Source of the DNA: Mycobacterium sp. IS-1590
GTDB taxonomy: Bacteria > Actinomycetota > Actinomycetes > Mycobacteriales > Mycobacteriaceae
DNA length: 64,000 nucleotides
Direction of reading: 5' to 3'
NCBI RefSeq assembly: GCF_001500025.1
Contig: NZ_LQIW01000051.1
Location: 62,001 to 126,000 of the forward strand
A program made the translations under genes and the position numbers. Numbering within the stretch: position 1 is the first letter of the stretch; every line of letters begins with the position of its first letter. Positions 42,962 through 50,306 of this stretch are shown piece after piece. The notes under the pieces are model-generated. The model had not been told where the DNA came from and did not search any database. It worked only from the letters and a program-made list of their open reading frames with translations.

Positions 42962-43020
42962 TGACATATATCGAAGTAGCCGGCTGTCGACCACCTTCCT
43001 CACCTTTTTGATATATGTCA
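42962..43020. promoter_or_regulatory. 11-base inverted repeat in the cadI/arsR divergent promoter
   Basis: TGACATATATC (42962-42972) and GATATATGTCA (43010-43020) are exact complements 37 bases apart, one arm near each gene. Each arm is A/T-rich like known ArsR-family half-sites, and they lie 21 bases from the cadI start and 23 from the arsR start, so each could cover a promoter. Binding by the adjacent ArsR protein is inferred. Confidence 0.65.
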
Positions 43021-43043
43021 AGACCCATGGCAGACTTCATTGC

Positions 43044-43403
43044 ATGCCCAAAGCCCTGCCCGTGATCGACATGTCCGCGCCGGTGTGTTGCGCGCCGGTT
43101 GCCGCCGGCCCCATGAGCGACGACGACGCACTCCATGTCGCGCTGCGGCTGAAGGCCCTCGCCGACCCGGCCAGGGTGAAGATCATGTCGATGTTGTTCA
43201 GCTCGTCGGCGGGCGAGCAGAACAGTGGTGAACTTGCGACAGCGCTTGGGTTGACCGAATCGACCGTCAGTCATCACCTGACGCAGCTTCGACGCGCTGG
43301 GCTGGTCGAGTCCGATCGGCGCGGAATGAATGTGTACCACCGACCGCACCGCGATGCATTGGGTGCGTTGTGCGCCGTTCTGGACCCAAACTGCTGCACG
43401 TAG
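43044..43403 (+). CDS. ArsR-family metal-responsive repressor
   Basis: A 119-residue winged-helix protein with recognition helix LTESTVSHHLTQLRRAGLV. Cys15-Cys16 at the N-terminus and Cys110, Cys117, Cys118 at the C-terminus could form the thiol metal site between subunits. The N-terminus PVIDMSAPVCCAPVAAGPMSD is as I recall for Rv2640c, which is paired with cadI in the same divergent layout in M. tuberculosis. Likely ligands are Cd(II), Pb(II), Zn(II) or As(III). Confidence 0.9.
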   Translation: MPKALPVIDMSAPVCCAPVAAGPMSDDDALHVALRLKALADPARVKIMSMLFSSSAGEQNSGELATALGLTESTVSHHLTQLRRAGLVESDRRGMNVYHRPHRDALGALCAVLDPNCCT

Positions 43404-43431
43404 TCCCGCCGGGGTGGTAGCGGCGAGACGT

Positions 43432-43437
43432 TACATT
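43432..43437 (+). promoter_or_regulatory. -10 box (TACATT) of the DUF1801 gene
   Basis: TACATT fits TANNNT and ends six bases before ATG 43444. A short GAGG is also present but lies too close to the ATG for normal initiation. Confidence 0.4.
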
Positions 43438-43443
43438 CGAGGT

Positions 43444-43809
43444 ATGGCTGACGATTGGCGCATCGACCGGGTCGAGGAGATCCGGTCTTTGATCAAGCAG
43501 GCCGAGCCCGATGTCGTCGAAGAAATCAAATGGCGAAAGCCGTCGAACCCCGATGGCGTACCGGCGTTCTCGTTGGACGGCCTCATCTGCACGCTGGAGA
43601 TGTACAAGGGCAAGGTCAAGGTGAACTTCGCCAAGGGTTCCTCCATCAGTGATCCGAACAAGCTGTTCAATGCGAGCCTGCAGGCACCCGTCGGGCGATC
43701 GATCGATCTACGCGAAGACGACGAACTGGATCCAGAGGCGTTCAAGGCGCTGATCAACACGGCGGTCGAGGTCAACCGCGCCAACAAGGCGTCGAAGCGC
43801 CGCAAGTGA
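43444..43809 (+). CDS. DUF1801 (YdhG-like) protein
   Basis: A 121-residue protein with the DUF1801 pattern: an N-terminal helix VEEIRSLIKQAEPDVVEEIKW in parts, then KPSNPDGVPAFSLDGLICTLEMYKGKVKVNF and a helical end LDPEAFKALINTAVEVN. The family is related to iron-chaperone-like YdhG proteins, but function is unknown. It overlaps the GNAT gene downstream by four bases. Confidence 0.8.
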   Translation: MADDWRIDRVEEIRSLIKQAEPDVVEEIKWRKPSNPDGVPAFSLDGLICTLEMYKGKVKVNFAKGSSISDPNKLFNASLQAPVGRSIDLREDDELDPEAFKALINTAVEVNRANKASKRRK

Positions 43810-44342
43810 GGATCGCCGACCGGTTGCCCCGCGGCGAAGGCAACGTGACGGTTCGGCGGCTGCGTCACGGGGATGCGCACGCATTCGCCGCGGGTGCCGA
43901 CGATGCCGCGGTACGACGGTTCGGACACCTACCGCTGCGTGAATACTCGGCAGAGATCGTGCGTGAGCAGATCGACGGCGTCATCGCTCGCGGCCTGGCC
44001 GACGACACGCTTGCCGTGCTGGCCATCGCGGACGCGTCGTCCGACGACTTCCTCGGCAGCATCGTTCTTTTCGACATCCACGAGTCCGGTGCAGAGGTCG
44101 GCTTCTGGTTGGCTCCGCAGGGACGCGACCGCGGCGCGGCCCGTCAAGGCCTGTCCGCAGTCGCCGGCCTGGCCGCCGAGGCCGGGCTGACCCGGCTGAC
44201 GGCACGGACCGCCCCGGAGAACATCGGATCTCGTCGGGTGCTGGAACGAGCCGGCTTCGTGCAGACGGGTGGTCCCCGAGACGAGACGACCCCATCCGGA
44301 CAGACGACGACCGTCGTGACGTATGAGTACTACGCTCGGTAG
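43806..44342 (+). CDS. GNAT-family N-acetyltransferase
   Basis: A 178-residue acetyltransferase of the RimJ/RimL type. SGAEVGFWLAPQGRDRGAA holds motif A with the acetyl-CoA loop (RDRGAARQGLSA), and ENIGSRRVLERAGFVQTG is the family's C-terminal motif. It starts at GTG 43806, overlapping the DUF1801 stop. The substrate, a protein N-terminus or small molecule, is not evident. Confidence 0.87.
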   Translation: MRIADRLPRGEGNVTVRRLRHGDAHAFAAGADDAAVRRFGHLPLREYSAEIVREQIDGVIARGLADDTLAVLAIADASSDDFLGSIVLFDIHESGAEVGFWLAPQGRDRGAARQGLSAVAGLAAEAGLTRLTARTAPENIGSRRVLERAGFVQTGGPRDETTPSGQTTTVVTYEYYAR

Positions 44343-44373
44343 TACAAAGATGTTCGGGGGCCGGGGGTCATGT

Positions 44374-44395
44374 GGCAGGCCAGGCGGCCCCTGCC
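44374..44395. terminator. hairpin between the GNAT gene and the secreted-peptide gene
   Basis: GGCAGG (44374-44379) pairs with CCTGCC (44390-44395) around a ten-base loop, 32 bases past the GNAT stop and 20 bases before the convergent stop of the peptide gene. Confidence 0.35.
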
Positions 44396-44414
44396 GCGCT
44401 GACGAAGTACGCGC

Positions 44415-44681
44415 TCAGGGGAGGGCGACGCGCACCGAGCCGTCGCACGTCTGAAGGGTCGCACCGGTGACGCGCACGGAGCCGTCGCACAGCCGCGATT
44501 GAGGACTGGCGGGCCGCACCGAACCGTCGCCGGGGGCGGTGACGTCGGAATGTTCGAAGGTCAGCTGCGGATGGGGTGCCGGGGTTGCGTTGGCGGTACC
44601 CGCGGTGAGCCCTGCGGTGAAGGCGATACCGCCCGACAGCAGCGCCCCGATCAGCATTTTGTTGAAGCGTCCTGTGCTCAT
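44415..44681 (-). CDS. small secreted protein with three DGSVR repeats
   Basis: An 88-residue protein with a signal peptide (basic start GRFNK, hydrophobic 9-28, cleavage likely after TANA at 32). The mature part, about 56 residues, carries DGSVR at 52-56, 66-70 and 80-84, an exact 14-residue period; the second and third copies follow Cys65 and Cys79, which could form a disulfide. ATG 44681 has GAAAGGAAC upstream. I know no family for it. Confidence 0.7.
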   Translation of the reverse strand: MSTGRFNKMLIGALLSGGIAFTAGLTAGTANATPAPHPQLTFEHSDVTAPGDGSVRPASPQSRLCDGSVRVTGATLQTCDGSVRVALP

Positions 44682-44804
44682 GGCTGCGTGGTTCCTTTCG
44701 GGAAGGCTCCGCGGGGAGTCGCGTCGCCGATGCGATGAGTACAGAACTGCGGGCGCGCTACCGATCCCAAGAATGGCGATCGCGAATCGGGTTCAATATT
44801 GTTG

Positions 44805-45293
44805 ATGACACGCACGGATACCGCATCGTTGGTGGTCAAGGCCCCGCTGAGCCGCGTCTTCGAGGCGCTCGTCGACCCCGAGGCGCTTGTCGAGTGGCTG
44901 CCGCCGTCGGGGATGACCGGCCGGTTCGAACACTTCGATCCCCGCCCCGGCGGCGCCTACCGAATGATCCTGACGTACGTCGACCCGCCCGCGCATGGTG
45001 GTAAGAGCGACGCCGACTCCGATGCCGTTGAGGGGCGCTTCGTCGAGATAGAGCCCGACGACCGCGTTGTCCAGATCGTCGACTTCGCTTCTGCTGACGC
45101 GACTTTCGGCGGAACGATGACCATGACGTGGACGGTGACGCGGGTCGACGGCGGCACGCGGGTCGAGTTCCGTGCGGACGACGTGCCGGTCGGGATCTCG
45201 GCGGCCGACCACGCGGACGGGATGAACTCCTCGCTGGAGAACCTCGCGGCCTACCTCGCGCGCCGCCAGACCGTGTTCCGCGCCGAGCAGTAG
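44805..45293 (+). CDS. SRPBCC / AHSA1-like protein
   Basis: A 162-residue START-like fold protein: VKAPLSRVFEALVDPEALVEWLPPSGMTGRF in pieces, FDPRPGGAYRMIL, and the long C-terminal helix DGMNSSLENLAAYL are the typical AHSA1/polyketide-cyclase-like pattern. It likely binds a hydrophobic ligand; function unknown. Two TTG codons precede ATG 44805 in frame; the ATG (MTRTDTASLVV) is preferred as homologues begin there. Confidence 0.82.
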   Translation: MTRTDTASLVVKAPLSRVFEALVDPEALVEWLPPSGMTGRFEHFDPRPGGAYRMILTYVDPPAHGGKSDADSDAVEGRFVEIEPDDRVVQIVDFASADATFGGTMTMTWTVTRVDGGTRVEFRADDVPVGISAADHADGMNSSLENLAAYLARRQTVFRAEQ

Positions 45294-45369
45294 GCCGCTG
45301 ACAGCAAGAGCTGCGCGCTCGGTCACCTGGCGGGGGCTTCTCGAGCACTGATAGGGCAGAATCGCGCAC

Positions 45370-46410
45370 GTGACGCAGCCGCCGCACCGCCCGGGCCCGC
45401 CTGACTGGCGTCGTCGTGGCGCGCCGCCACCCAACCCAGCGCAGCGGCGCCCGCCGCGACCGCCGGAGCCACCCACGCAACCGGCGCCGGCGCACCGCGA
45501 GCAGCCGACCGAGCAGCTCCGCACGCCACGAGGCTCTGCGGATGCCGGTCCGACACAACGCTTTCCACGGCCACCCTCACCGGCCGACATGCGGCCGACC
45601 CAGCAGATCGAACGTCCGGAAACACTCCCGCCGCCGCCACCGCCATCGTTCCGGCCGGCGCCGGGCGCGGGCGAGAAAGCGCGCCGCCGGCGGGGCTTCA
45701 ACAAAACATCGATCGTGCTGATCGCCGTGATCGTGGTCGCCTTGTTGGCGGGTGGCCTGGCCGCGGGTGAGCTCTATGCGCGCCAGCGTGCGGACAACAT
45801 CCTGACCGAGGTCGCCGAGTGCGTGACCGAGGATGGCGTCAAGATCTCCTTCGGTGTGAACCCGCCATTCCTGTGGCAACACATGACGGGGCATTACACG
45901 AACATCTCGGTCACCACTGACGGCAACCGGGTGCAGAGCGCCGACGGTATGACCGCGGAGGTCACCCTCGCCGATGTGCGGTTGCAGGACACCGGAGATT
46001 CCAAGGGCACCATCGGCTCACTCGATGCGACCCTCACGTGGAAGTCGGCCGGTATCAAGGACACTGTTGCGGCGAACCTGCCCGGTGTCGGCAATCTTGT
46101 CACAGGCGTGCGCACGGACCCCGCGGCGGGAACGGTGATTCTGGAGGCCGGCGACAACAGCGTCAGCGCCAAGCCGGTCGTGACCGACGGCGACCTCAAC
46201 CTGCAGGTCCTCGACGTCACCGGCCCGCTGCCCAAGGACGCTGTGCAAACGGCGCTCAACGACCTGACCAAGAAGCTCAACGACAACTACCCGCTCGGGA
46301 TCCGAGCCGACAGCGTCGAGGTCACCGACTCCGGTGTGGTCGGCACATTCTCGAGTCGCGACGCCGCCATCCCCAAGGAGGACGCCAACCCCTGCTTCGC
46401 CCGCCTCTAG
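45370..46410 (+). CDS. DUF2993 membrane-anchored, LmeA-like protein
   Basis: A 346-residue protein starting at GTG 45370. Residues 1-110 are a Pro/Arg-rich cytoplasmic part, about 115-140 is a transmembrane helix (TSIVLIAVIVVALLAGGLAAGE), and the rest is a DUF2993 domain outside the membrane. The domain contains the fold seen in LmeA, a mycobacterial lipid-binding protein needed for lipomannan elongation, so lipid binding in the periplasm is a fair guess. It is followed by a tiny convergent lipoprotein gene. Confidence 0.82.
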   Translation: MTQPPHRPGPPDWRRRGAPPPNPAQRRPPRPPEPPTQPAPAHREQPTEQLRTPRGSADAGPTQRFPRPPSPADMRPTQQIERPETLPPPPPPSFRPAPGAGEKARRRRGFNKTSIVLIAVIVVALLAGGLAAGELYARQRADNILTEVAECVTEDGVKISFGVNPPFLWQHMTGHYTNISVTTDGNRVQSADGMTAEVTLADVRLQDTGDSKGTIGSLDATLTWKSAGIKDTVAANLPGVGNLVTGVRTDPAAGTVILEAGDNSVSAKPVVTDGDLNLQVLDVTGPLPKDAVQTALNDLTKKLNDNYPLGIRADSVEVTDSGVVGTFSSRDAAIPKEDANPCFARL

Positions 46411-46412
46411 CG

Positions 46413-46514
46413 CTACAGAATCGGGACCGTACTGATGACTGTGCCGGTGGCAAAGACGCACCCCGACAACAGCATCGTGAGTGCAGCGAGTAGGAGTGTC
46501 ACTGTCAATTTCAT
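46413..46514 (-). CDS. tiny lipoprotein, 33-39 residues
   Basis: A short reverse-strand frame: start KLTVTLLLAALTMLLSGC, then VFATGTVISTVPIL and stop. The basic residue, hydrophobic core and lipobox LLSGC are a full lipoprotein signal; after acylation at Cys only 15 residues remain, as in entericidin-type peptides. In-frame ATGs at 46526 and 46532 would add four or six residues. No clear ribosome site is seen; a TCTATT sequence lies further upstream. Its stop is three bases from the convergent DUF2993 gene. Confidence 0.55.
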   Translation of the reverse strand: MKLTVTLLLAALTMLLSGCVFATGTVISTVPIL

Positions 46515-46604
46515 CCACGTCAACATGCCCATGACGGTATGGCGGCCGGAATGAAATAGAAGCAGGGGTTTCCCTTGCCTTGGCAGCGCCGCTCCCGGGG
46601 AACG

Positions 46605-47303
46605 TTATGAGTCCAGTACCACGGCGATTTCGGGGCTGAGCTGATAGCCGGGCGCGAGCGGCAGGGTGTCGCCGCTCCAGAACGATCCGGGATCGAACCA
46701 GTTGTAGTGCTTCTCGGAGGTCAGCAGGCCCATCTCCTCGTAGGTGATGGCGACGGTCTCGGCGCAGTACGCGGTCTGCAGCCCCACTTGGAGCCTCTCC
46801 CGTTTTCTGCGTAGCGTCGCATCGCGAACCTTTCTGTGCACGAACGGAATTCCGCGGGTGAAGTCGGTGACGGCCAGGCGACCGCGGAACCACCGCCCGG
46901 TGAGCCGCGCGGTGCTCGGGAACGGGGTGCCGTCCATGCGGGCGACCACCTTCAACGCGCGGTCTTCCTGCTCGCGGTTGGCATACGGCGTGAGCTGGCG
47001 CAGCCAGCAGCGCTGGTGATAGTTGGTGATCCACCGCTGCACCACCTGGCGAGCGTCGTTGAGCTGCACGCCCCGCTGGTTGCGCCCGGTCCACATGTCG
47101 GTCAGCTTGTCGCCGAGTTCGGCGTGCCAGATCAGCGGCGGCAGGTCTTCGATCGCGATCGTCATCCCGACGTGGTTGACCGGGCTGTTGGTCAGCGACT
47201 GGATCGCCCGATCGGGCCCCGACCGTCCGCGAAACAGCCACAGATCGCCCGTACGGGTCGCGTCGAGCGCCTGCTCCAGCGACACGATGGTTGGTTTCAC
47301 CAC
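46605..47303 (-). CDS. permuted NlpC/P60-like (YiiX/C92-type) protein
   Basis: A 232-residue protein. GDLWLFRGRSG and NHVGMTIAIED near residues 18-50 give the conserved His region, and YCAETVAITYEEMGLL near residue 188 supplies the Cys, the order found in circularly permuted papain-fold proteins such as YiiX. Such proteins act as amidases or acyl-transferases on lipids or peptides. No signal peptide is evident, so a cytoplasmic place is likely. The assignment is from motif order and is moderate. Confidence 0.62.
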   Translation of the reverse strand: MVKPTIVSLEQALDATRTGDLWLFRGRSGPDRAIQSLTNSPVNHVGMTIAIEDLPPLIWHAELGDKLTDMWTGRNQRGVQLNDARQVVQRWITNYHQRCWLRQLTPYANREQEDRALKVVARMDGTPFPSTARLTGRWFRGRLAVTDFTRGIPFVHRKVRDATLRRKRERLQVGLQTAYCAETVAITYEEMGLLTSEKHYNWFDPGSFWSGDTLPLAPGYQLSPEIAVVLDS

Positions 47304-47327
47304 CGCAGCTTAGGCAGACTGAGCGTC

Positions 47328-47504
47328 ATGCGCGGTATCTGGAAGTGGGTCGGGCTGGCGAGCGTCGCGGGTGTGGTGGCGGGCGGGGCGCTGGTCGCGC
47401 GCGATCAGCGGCGGCGTAACGCGTACACCCCCGACGACATCAGAGCGCGGCTGCACCAGCGGGTGGCCGAGGCCAACGCCGGCGGTCAGGACGCGACGGC
47501 ATAG
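47328..47504 (+). CDS. small single-pass membrane protein
   Basis: A 58-residue protein: WKWVGLASVAGVVAGGALVA (about 5-24) is a transmembrane helix, followed by a basic RDQRRRNAY and a helical tail DDIRARLHQRVAEA. This layout recurs next to permuted NlpC-like genes in mycobacteria, as far as I recall. ATG 47328 is 24 bases from the divergent start. Its 3' end overlaps the convergent cyclase gene by 19 bases. Confidence 0.68.
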   Translation: MRGIWKWVGLASVAGVVAGGALVARDQRRRNAYTPDDIRARLHQRVAEANAGGQDATA

Positions 47505-48271
47505 AGCCGGTGTGATCCGCTGAAGCCCTTGAGTTCGGCGTCGCGGCCGTCGCCGAACTCGATGTCCTCGACATCGGCGAGAGCGTCGCGTACCACCTCG
47601 CTCACCAGGACCTCGCCGCCGTTGGCTGCGCTCGCCACCCGTGCGGCCATCGCGACGTTACGCCCGAACAGGTCGTCGCCGCGGCGTACCGACTTGCCCA
47701 TGTGGATACCCATGCGAACGCGAATACCGTTGGGGGTTCTACGAAGTGACCGTTGCACGTCCATGCTGCAGCGCACCGCTTCCTCCGGCTGGGCGAAGGC
47801 CACCATGAACCCGTCACCCTGGCTTTTGACCACGTAGCCCGAGTGCTTCTTCACGTGTCGACGCAGCATCTTGTCGTGGCGGCCCAGCAACCGGACGAAG
47901 GCGCGGTCGCCGATGCGTTCGTTGAGCGCGGTCGAGTCCTCGATGTCGGAGAACAGGATCACCATCTTGCCGCTCGGTGCAAGACGGGCCAGGTCCGGTC
48001 GCTCCACCTCCGCCCAGTCCGCGAGATCCTCGATCGAGGATCGCACCGCCGCGCCGAGGCCGTCCTTGCGCAGGATGTTGGCGGTCTGCCACACCTGTTT
48101 CACCGCTTCGCGGCCGCCGGTGAACAGCATGTTCCTGGTGTCGAGACGCCGCCGGATCTCGTCGAGTTCCTCGCGCTGGCGCGTGTAGCGGATCCACAGC
48201 ACTGCGAGCGCGACGGCTTCGGCCACCGCCACAATCGCCAATACGTACGCCACGATCTGGGCACCGGTCAC
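47486..48271 (-). CDS. class III adenylate/guanylate cyclase with N-terminal membrane anchor
   Basis: A 261-residue protein. Residues 5-28 form one transmembrane helix, 30-95 a linker with coiled-coil character, and about 98-260 a class III cyclase domain. Metal-binding Asp residues are in ILFSDIEDST and KSQGDGFMVAF, with the Lys of KSQGDG a base-specifying residue for ATP; GRNVAMAARVA carries the Asn and Arg that stabilise the transition state, so the catalytic set looks complete. It likely makes cAMP at the membrane. Confidence 0.88.
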   Translation of the reverse strand: MTGAQIVAYVLAIVAVAEAVALAVLWIRYTRQREELDEIRRRLDTRNMLFTGGREAVKQVWQTANILRKDGLGAAVRSSIEDLADWAEVERPDLARLAPSGKMVILFSDIEDSTALNERIGDRAFVRLLGRHDKMLRRHVKKHSGYVVKSQGDGFMVAFAQPEEAVRCSMDVQRSLRRTPNGIRVRMGIHMGKSVRRGDDLFGRNVAMAARVASAANGGEVLVSEVVRDALADVEDIEFGDGRDAELKGFSGSHRLYAVAS

Positions 48272-48296
48272 CCCACAAGTATTGGATGCTGAACCG

Positions 48297-49253
48297 GTGA
48301 CGTTCGCGGAGCCCCCGTACTACGAGAGTCGATACATCCGCGCCAACCACCCTGACCTGCCCCAGGCGCTGTGGCTCCGGGAAACGCTGCTGCTCCCGAC
48401 GGCAGGGCAACCGACCGCCGATGTATGGGTGATGGTCTTCGACCCCGACGGTGCGGGCAACCGTGCGCTGAAGGAGCCCTACCCCATCGAGTCGGCCGAG
48501 TACGGCTACGAGGACTGGACCGCACGCATCGCCGCGACCGTCCTCGACGACCGGTCGGCCGAGGGCGTGGTCACCGGCGGGCACCGCTCGGCGCGGTGGG
48601 ACCTGCGCATCACCCCGGGCGATGAGGCGCCGGTTCGCCTGCTGTCCGACCGTGCCTACGCGGCGCGATTCCCGACCGCCAAGACGACGGTGCGCCATCC
48701 GCTTGCACGCTTCGACGGGATGCTCGAACTCGACGACGTCCGCCTCGTTCTCGACGGCTGGACCGGCAGCGTCAACCACAACTGGGGCACCCGGCACACG
48801 CCGTCGTATGCGTTCGGACAGGTCTGCGGCTTCGACGACGCTCCGGATACGACGCTCGAGATCGTCACCGCCCGAGCGGCGTTCGGGCCGGTGTTGTTGC
48901 CCGGTGTGACGCTGTTCGTGTTCCGGCACGCCGGCCAGGAGTTCGCGGTGCGCTCGATTCGCGGCAGCCTGCAGACCCACGGCCGCTACCGGCCGTTCTC
49001 ATGGACGTTCGGCGGTCGGGTGGGGGAGCAGATGATCGAGGGCGAAATCGTGACCGAACCGTCCGACGTCATCGGGCTGACGTACACCGATACCGACGGC
49101 GCGGCGAAGTATTGCTACAACTCCGCGATCGCCAGCTGCCGAATCCAGGTGGCAGGCAAGGCTTTCGAGCGCACCGAGTTGACGGCTGACCGGCGCGCGA
49201 TGTTCGAGATCCTGACGGGCGACCGCCAGGAGTCGGTGCCGCTGCTGGCGTGA
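48297..49253 (+). CDS. CrtC/AttH-like lipocalin-fold protein
   Basis: A protein of about 318 residues with a beta-rich pattern. SGSV-type phrase GSVNHNWGTRHTPSY, RFDGMLELDDVRLVLDGWTG and the last FERTELTADRRAMFEI resemble the double-lipocalin proteins related to carotenoid hydratase CrtC and AttH. The His of NHNWG is usually conserved. The start is GTG 48297 or TTG 48282. Substrate unknown; a hydrophobic ligand is likely. Confidence 0.65.
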   Translation: MTFAEPPYYESRYIRANHPDLPQALWLRETLLLPTAGQPTADVWVMVFDPDGAGNRALKEPYPIESAEYGYEDWTARIAATVLDDRSAEGVVTGGHRSARWDLRITPGDEAPVRLLSDRAYAARFPTAKTTVRHPLARFDGMLELDDVRLVLDGWTGSVNHNWGTRHTPSYAFGQVCGFDDAPDTTLEIVTARAAFGPVLLPGVTLFVFRHAGQEFAVRSIRGSLQTHGRYRPFSWTFGGRVGEQMIEGEIVTEPSDVIGLTYTDTDGAAKYCYNSAIASCRIQVAGKAFERTELTADRRAMFEILTGDRQESVPLLA

Positions 49254-49273
49254 CTGCAGGCCTCGCCGTGATC

Positions 49274-49328
49274 GAAACTGAACTTCTGCACCAAGTTTCG
49301 ACAGTCTTTGACACAGAGGTGCAGTTTC
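49274..49328. terminator. inverted repeat between convergent genes
   Basis: CTGCACC (49286-49292) pairs with GGTGCAG (49318-49324), and outside or overlapping it GAAACT (49274-49279) pairs with AGTTTC (49323-49328). The two pairings compete, so alternative folds are possible. The element lies 20 bases after one stop and 21 bases before the convergent one. Confidence 0.4.
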
Positions 49329-49349
49329 GCCGCGGGTGGCGGCTCGCGG

Positions 49350-50207
49350 TCACCGGCTGACGAACTGCACCACGACTTCGGAGAACGCGTCGTTGTCGTC
49401 ACCGGCGGCGGTGTGCCCGGCCTCGGAGAGCTCGACGAATTCCGCGGAAGGCACCTTCTCCAGGAAGTCCTTGACCCCCGCGGTGCTCACGACGTCGGAG
49501 AGTTTCCCGCGGATCAACAGGATCGGGATGGTCAAGCTCATCACCGCCTGCTCGAGCTTCTCCTCGCGGACGAACCGGTCGTCGATCGGTGCGGTGAGAA
49601 ACGCTGGATCCCAATGCCAGAACCATCGCCCGTCGCGCAACCGCAGGTTCTTCTTCAAACCTTCGGGGTTGCGCGGGCGCTTGCGGTACGGCAGATACGC
49701 AGCGACCGCGTCGGCCGCCTCGTCGAGGGTCTCGAATCCATCTATGCCGCTGGACATGAACTCGCGGATGCGGGCGCTACCGTCCTTCTCGTACCGCGGC
49801 ACCACGTCGACGAGCACGAGCTTGGTGACCTTCTCCGGTCCGGCAGCGGCCGAAGCCAGCATGCCCGTCATCCCGCCCATGCTCGCGCCGATCAACGCGA
49901 CCGGGCGTCCGATCTGCTCGATGACCGCAAGCGTGTCCGCACTCAATGCGTCGACGGTGTAGTTGGCGTTGGGCGCCCGGTCGCTGTCGCCGTGTCCCCG
50001 GCTGTCCAGCGCGACCACATGCAGACCCAGGCCCGCCAGGACGTGTCCGGTCTGCTTCCACGAGTAGCGGTTCTGCCCGCCGCCGTGCAGGAGCAGGACG
50101 GAGGGCTGCTGCGTCTGCGCGCCACGGTTCCACTCGTCGGCCACCAAGGTGATGTCCTCCGACCCGCGGAACTTCACGGTTTGCGGTTCGCTGTCAGTCG
50201 CGTTCAC
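49350..50207 (-). CDS. alpha/beta hydrolase
   Basis: A 285-residue hydrolase: oxyanion segment LLLHGGGQNRYSWKQ, VVALDSRGHGDSDR, nucleophile elbow GASMGG (Ser), and catalytic His in LSEAGHTAAGDDND. It resembles peroxidase/esterase-type hydrolases of mycobacteria. I choose GTG 50207 because GAGAGGA lies five bases upstream; an in-frame ATG at 50249 would add 14 residues. It is divergent from the TetR gene with 99 bases between starts. Confidence 0.82.
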   Translation of the reverse strand: MNATDSEPQTVKFRGSEDITLVADEWNRGAQTQQPSVLLLHGGGQNRYSWKQTGHVLAGLGLHVVALDSRGHGDSDRAPNANYTVDALSADTLAVIEQIGRPVALIGASMGGMTGMLASAAAGPEKVTKLVLVDVVPRYEKDGSARIREFMSSGIDGFETLDEAADAVAAYLPYRKRPRNPEGLKKNLRLRDGRWFWHWDPAFLTAPIDDRFVREEKLEQAVMSLTIPILLIRGKLSDVVSTAGVKDFLEKVPSAEFVELSEAGHTAAGDDNDAFSEVVVQFVSR

Positions 50208-50292
50208 GGCCGTCCTCTCCGGCTCGCCCCGGTGGCTCACGTTACCCACCGGGAATTTCCGTCGATCCCGGTGTCCTTGATGAGGGCGTCAA

Positions 50293-50298
50293 TATACT
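50293..50298 (+). promoter_or_regulatory. -10 box (TATACT) of the tetR gene
   Basis: TATACT is close to the ideal -10 and ends eight bases before GTG 50307, which indicates leaderless translation from this GTG and against the ATG at 50280. Confidence 0.5.
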
Positions 50299-50306
50299 TT
50301 GCGCTC

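Noticed and set aside
49274..49328. A possible regulatory RNA in the gap between the CrtC-like and hydrolase genes
   Set aside because: The arms lie between convergent stops, where a terminator is the simpler explanation; no promoter is seen.
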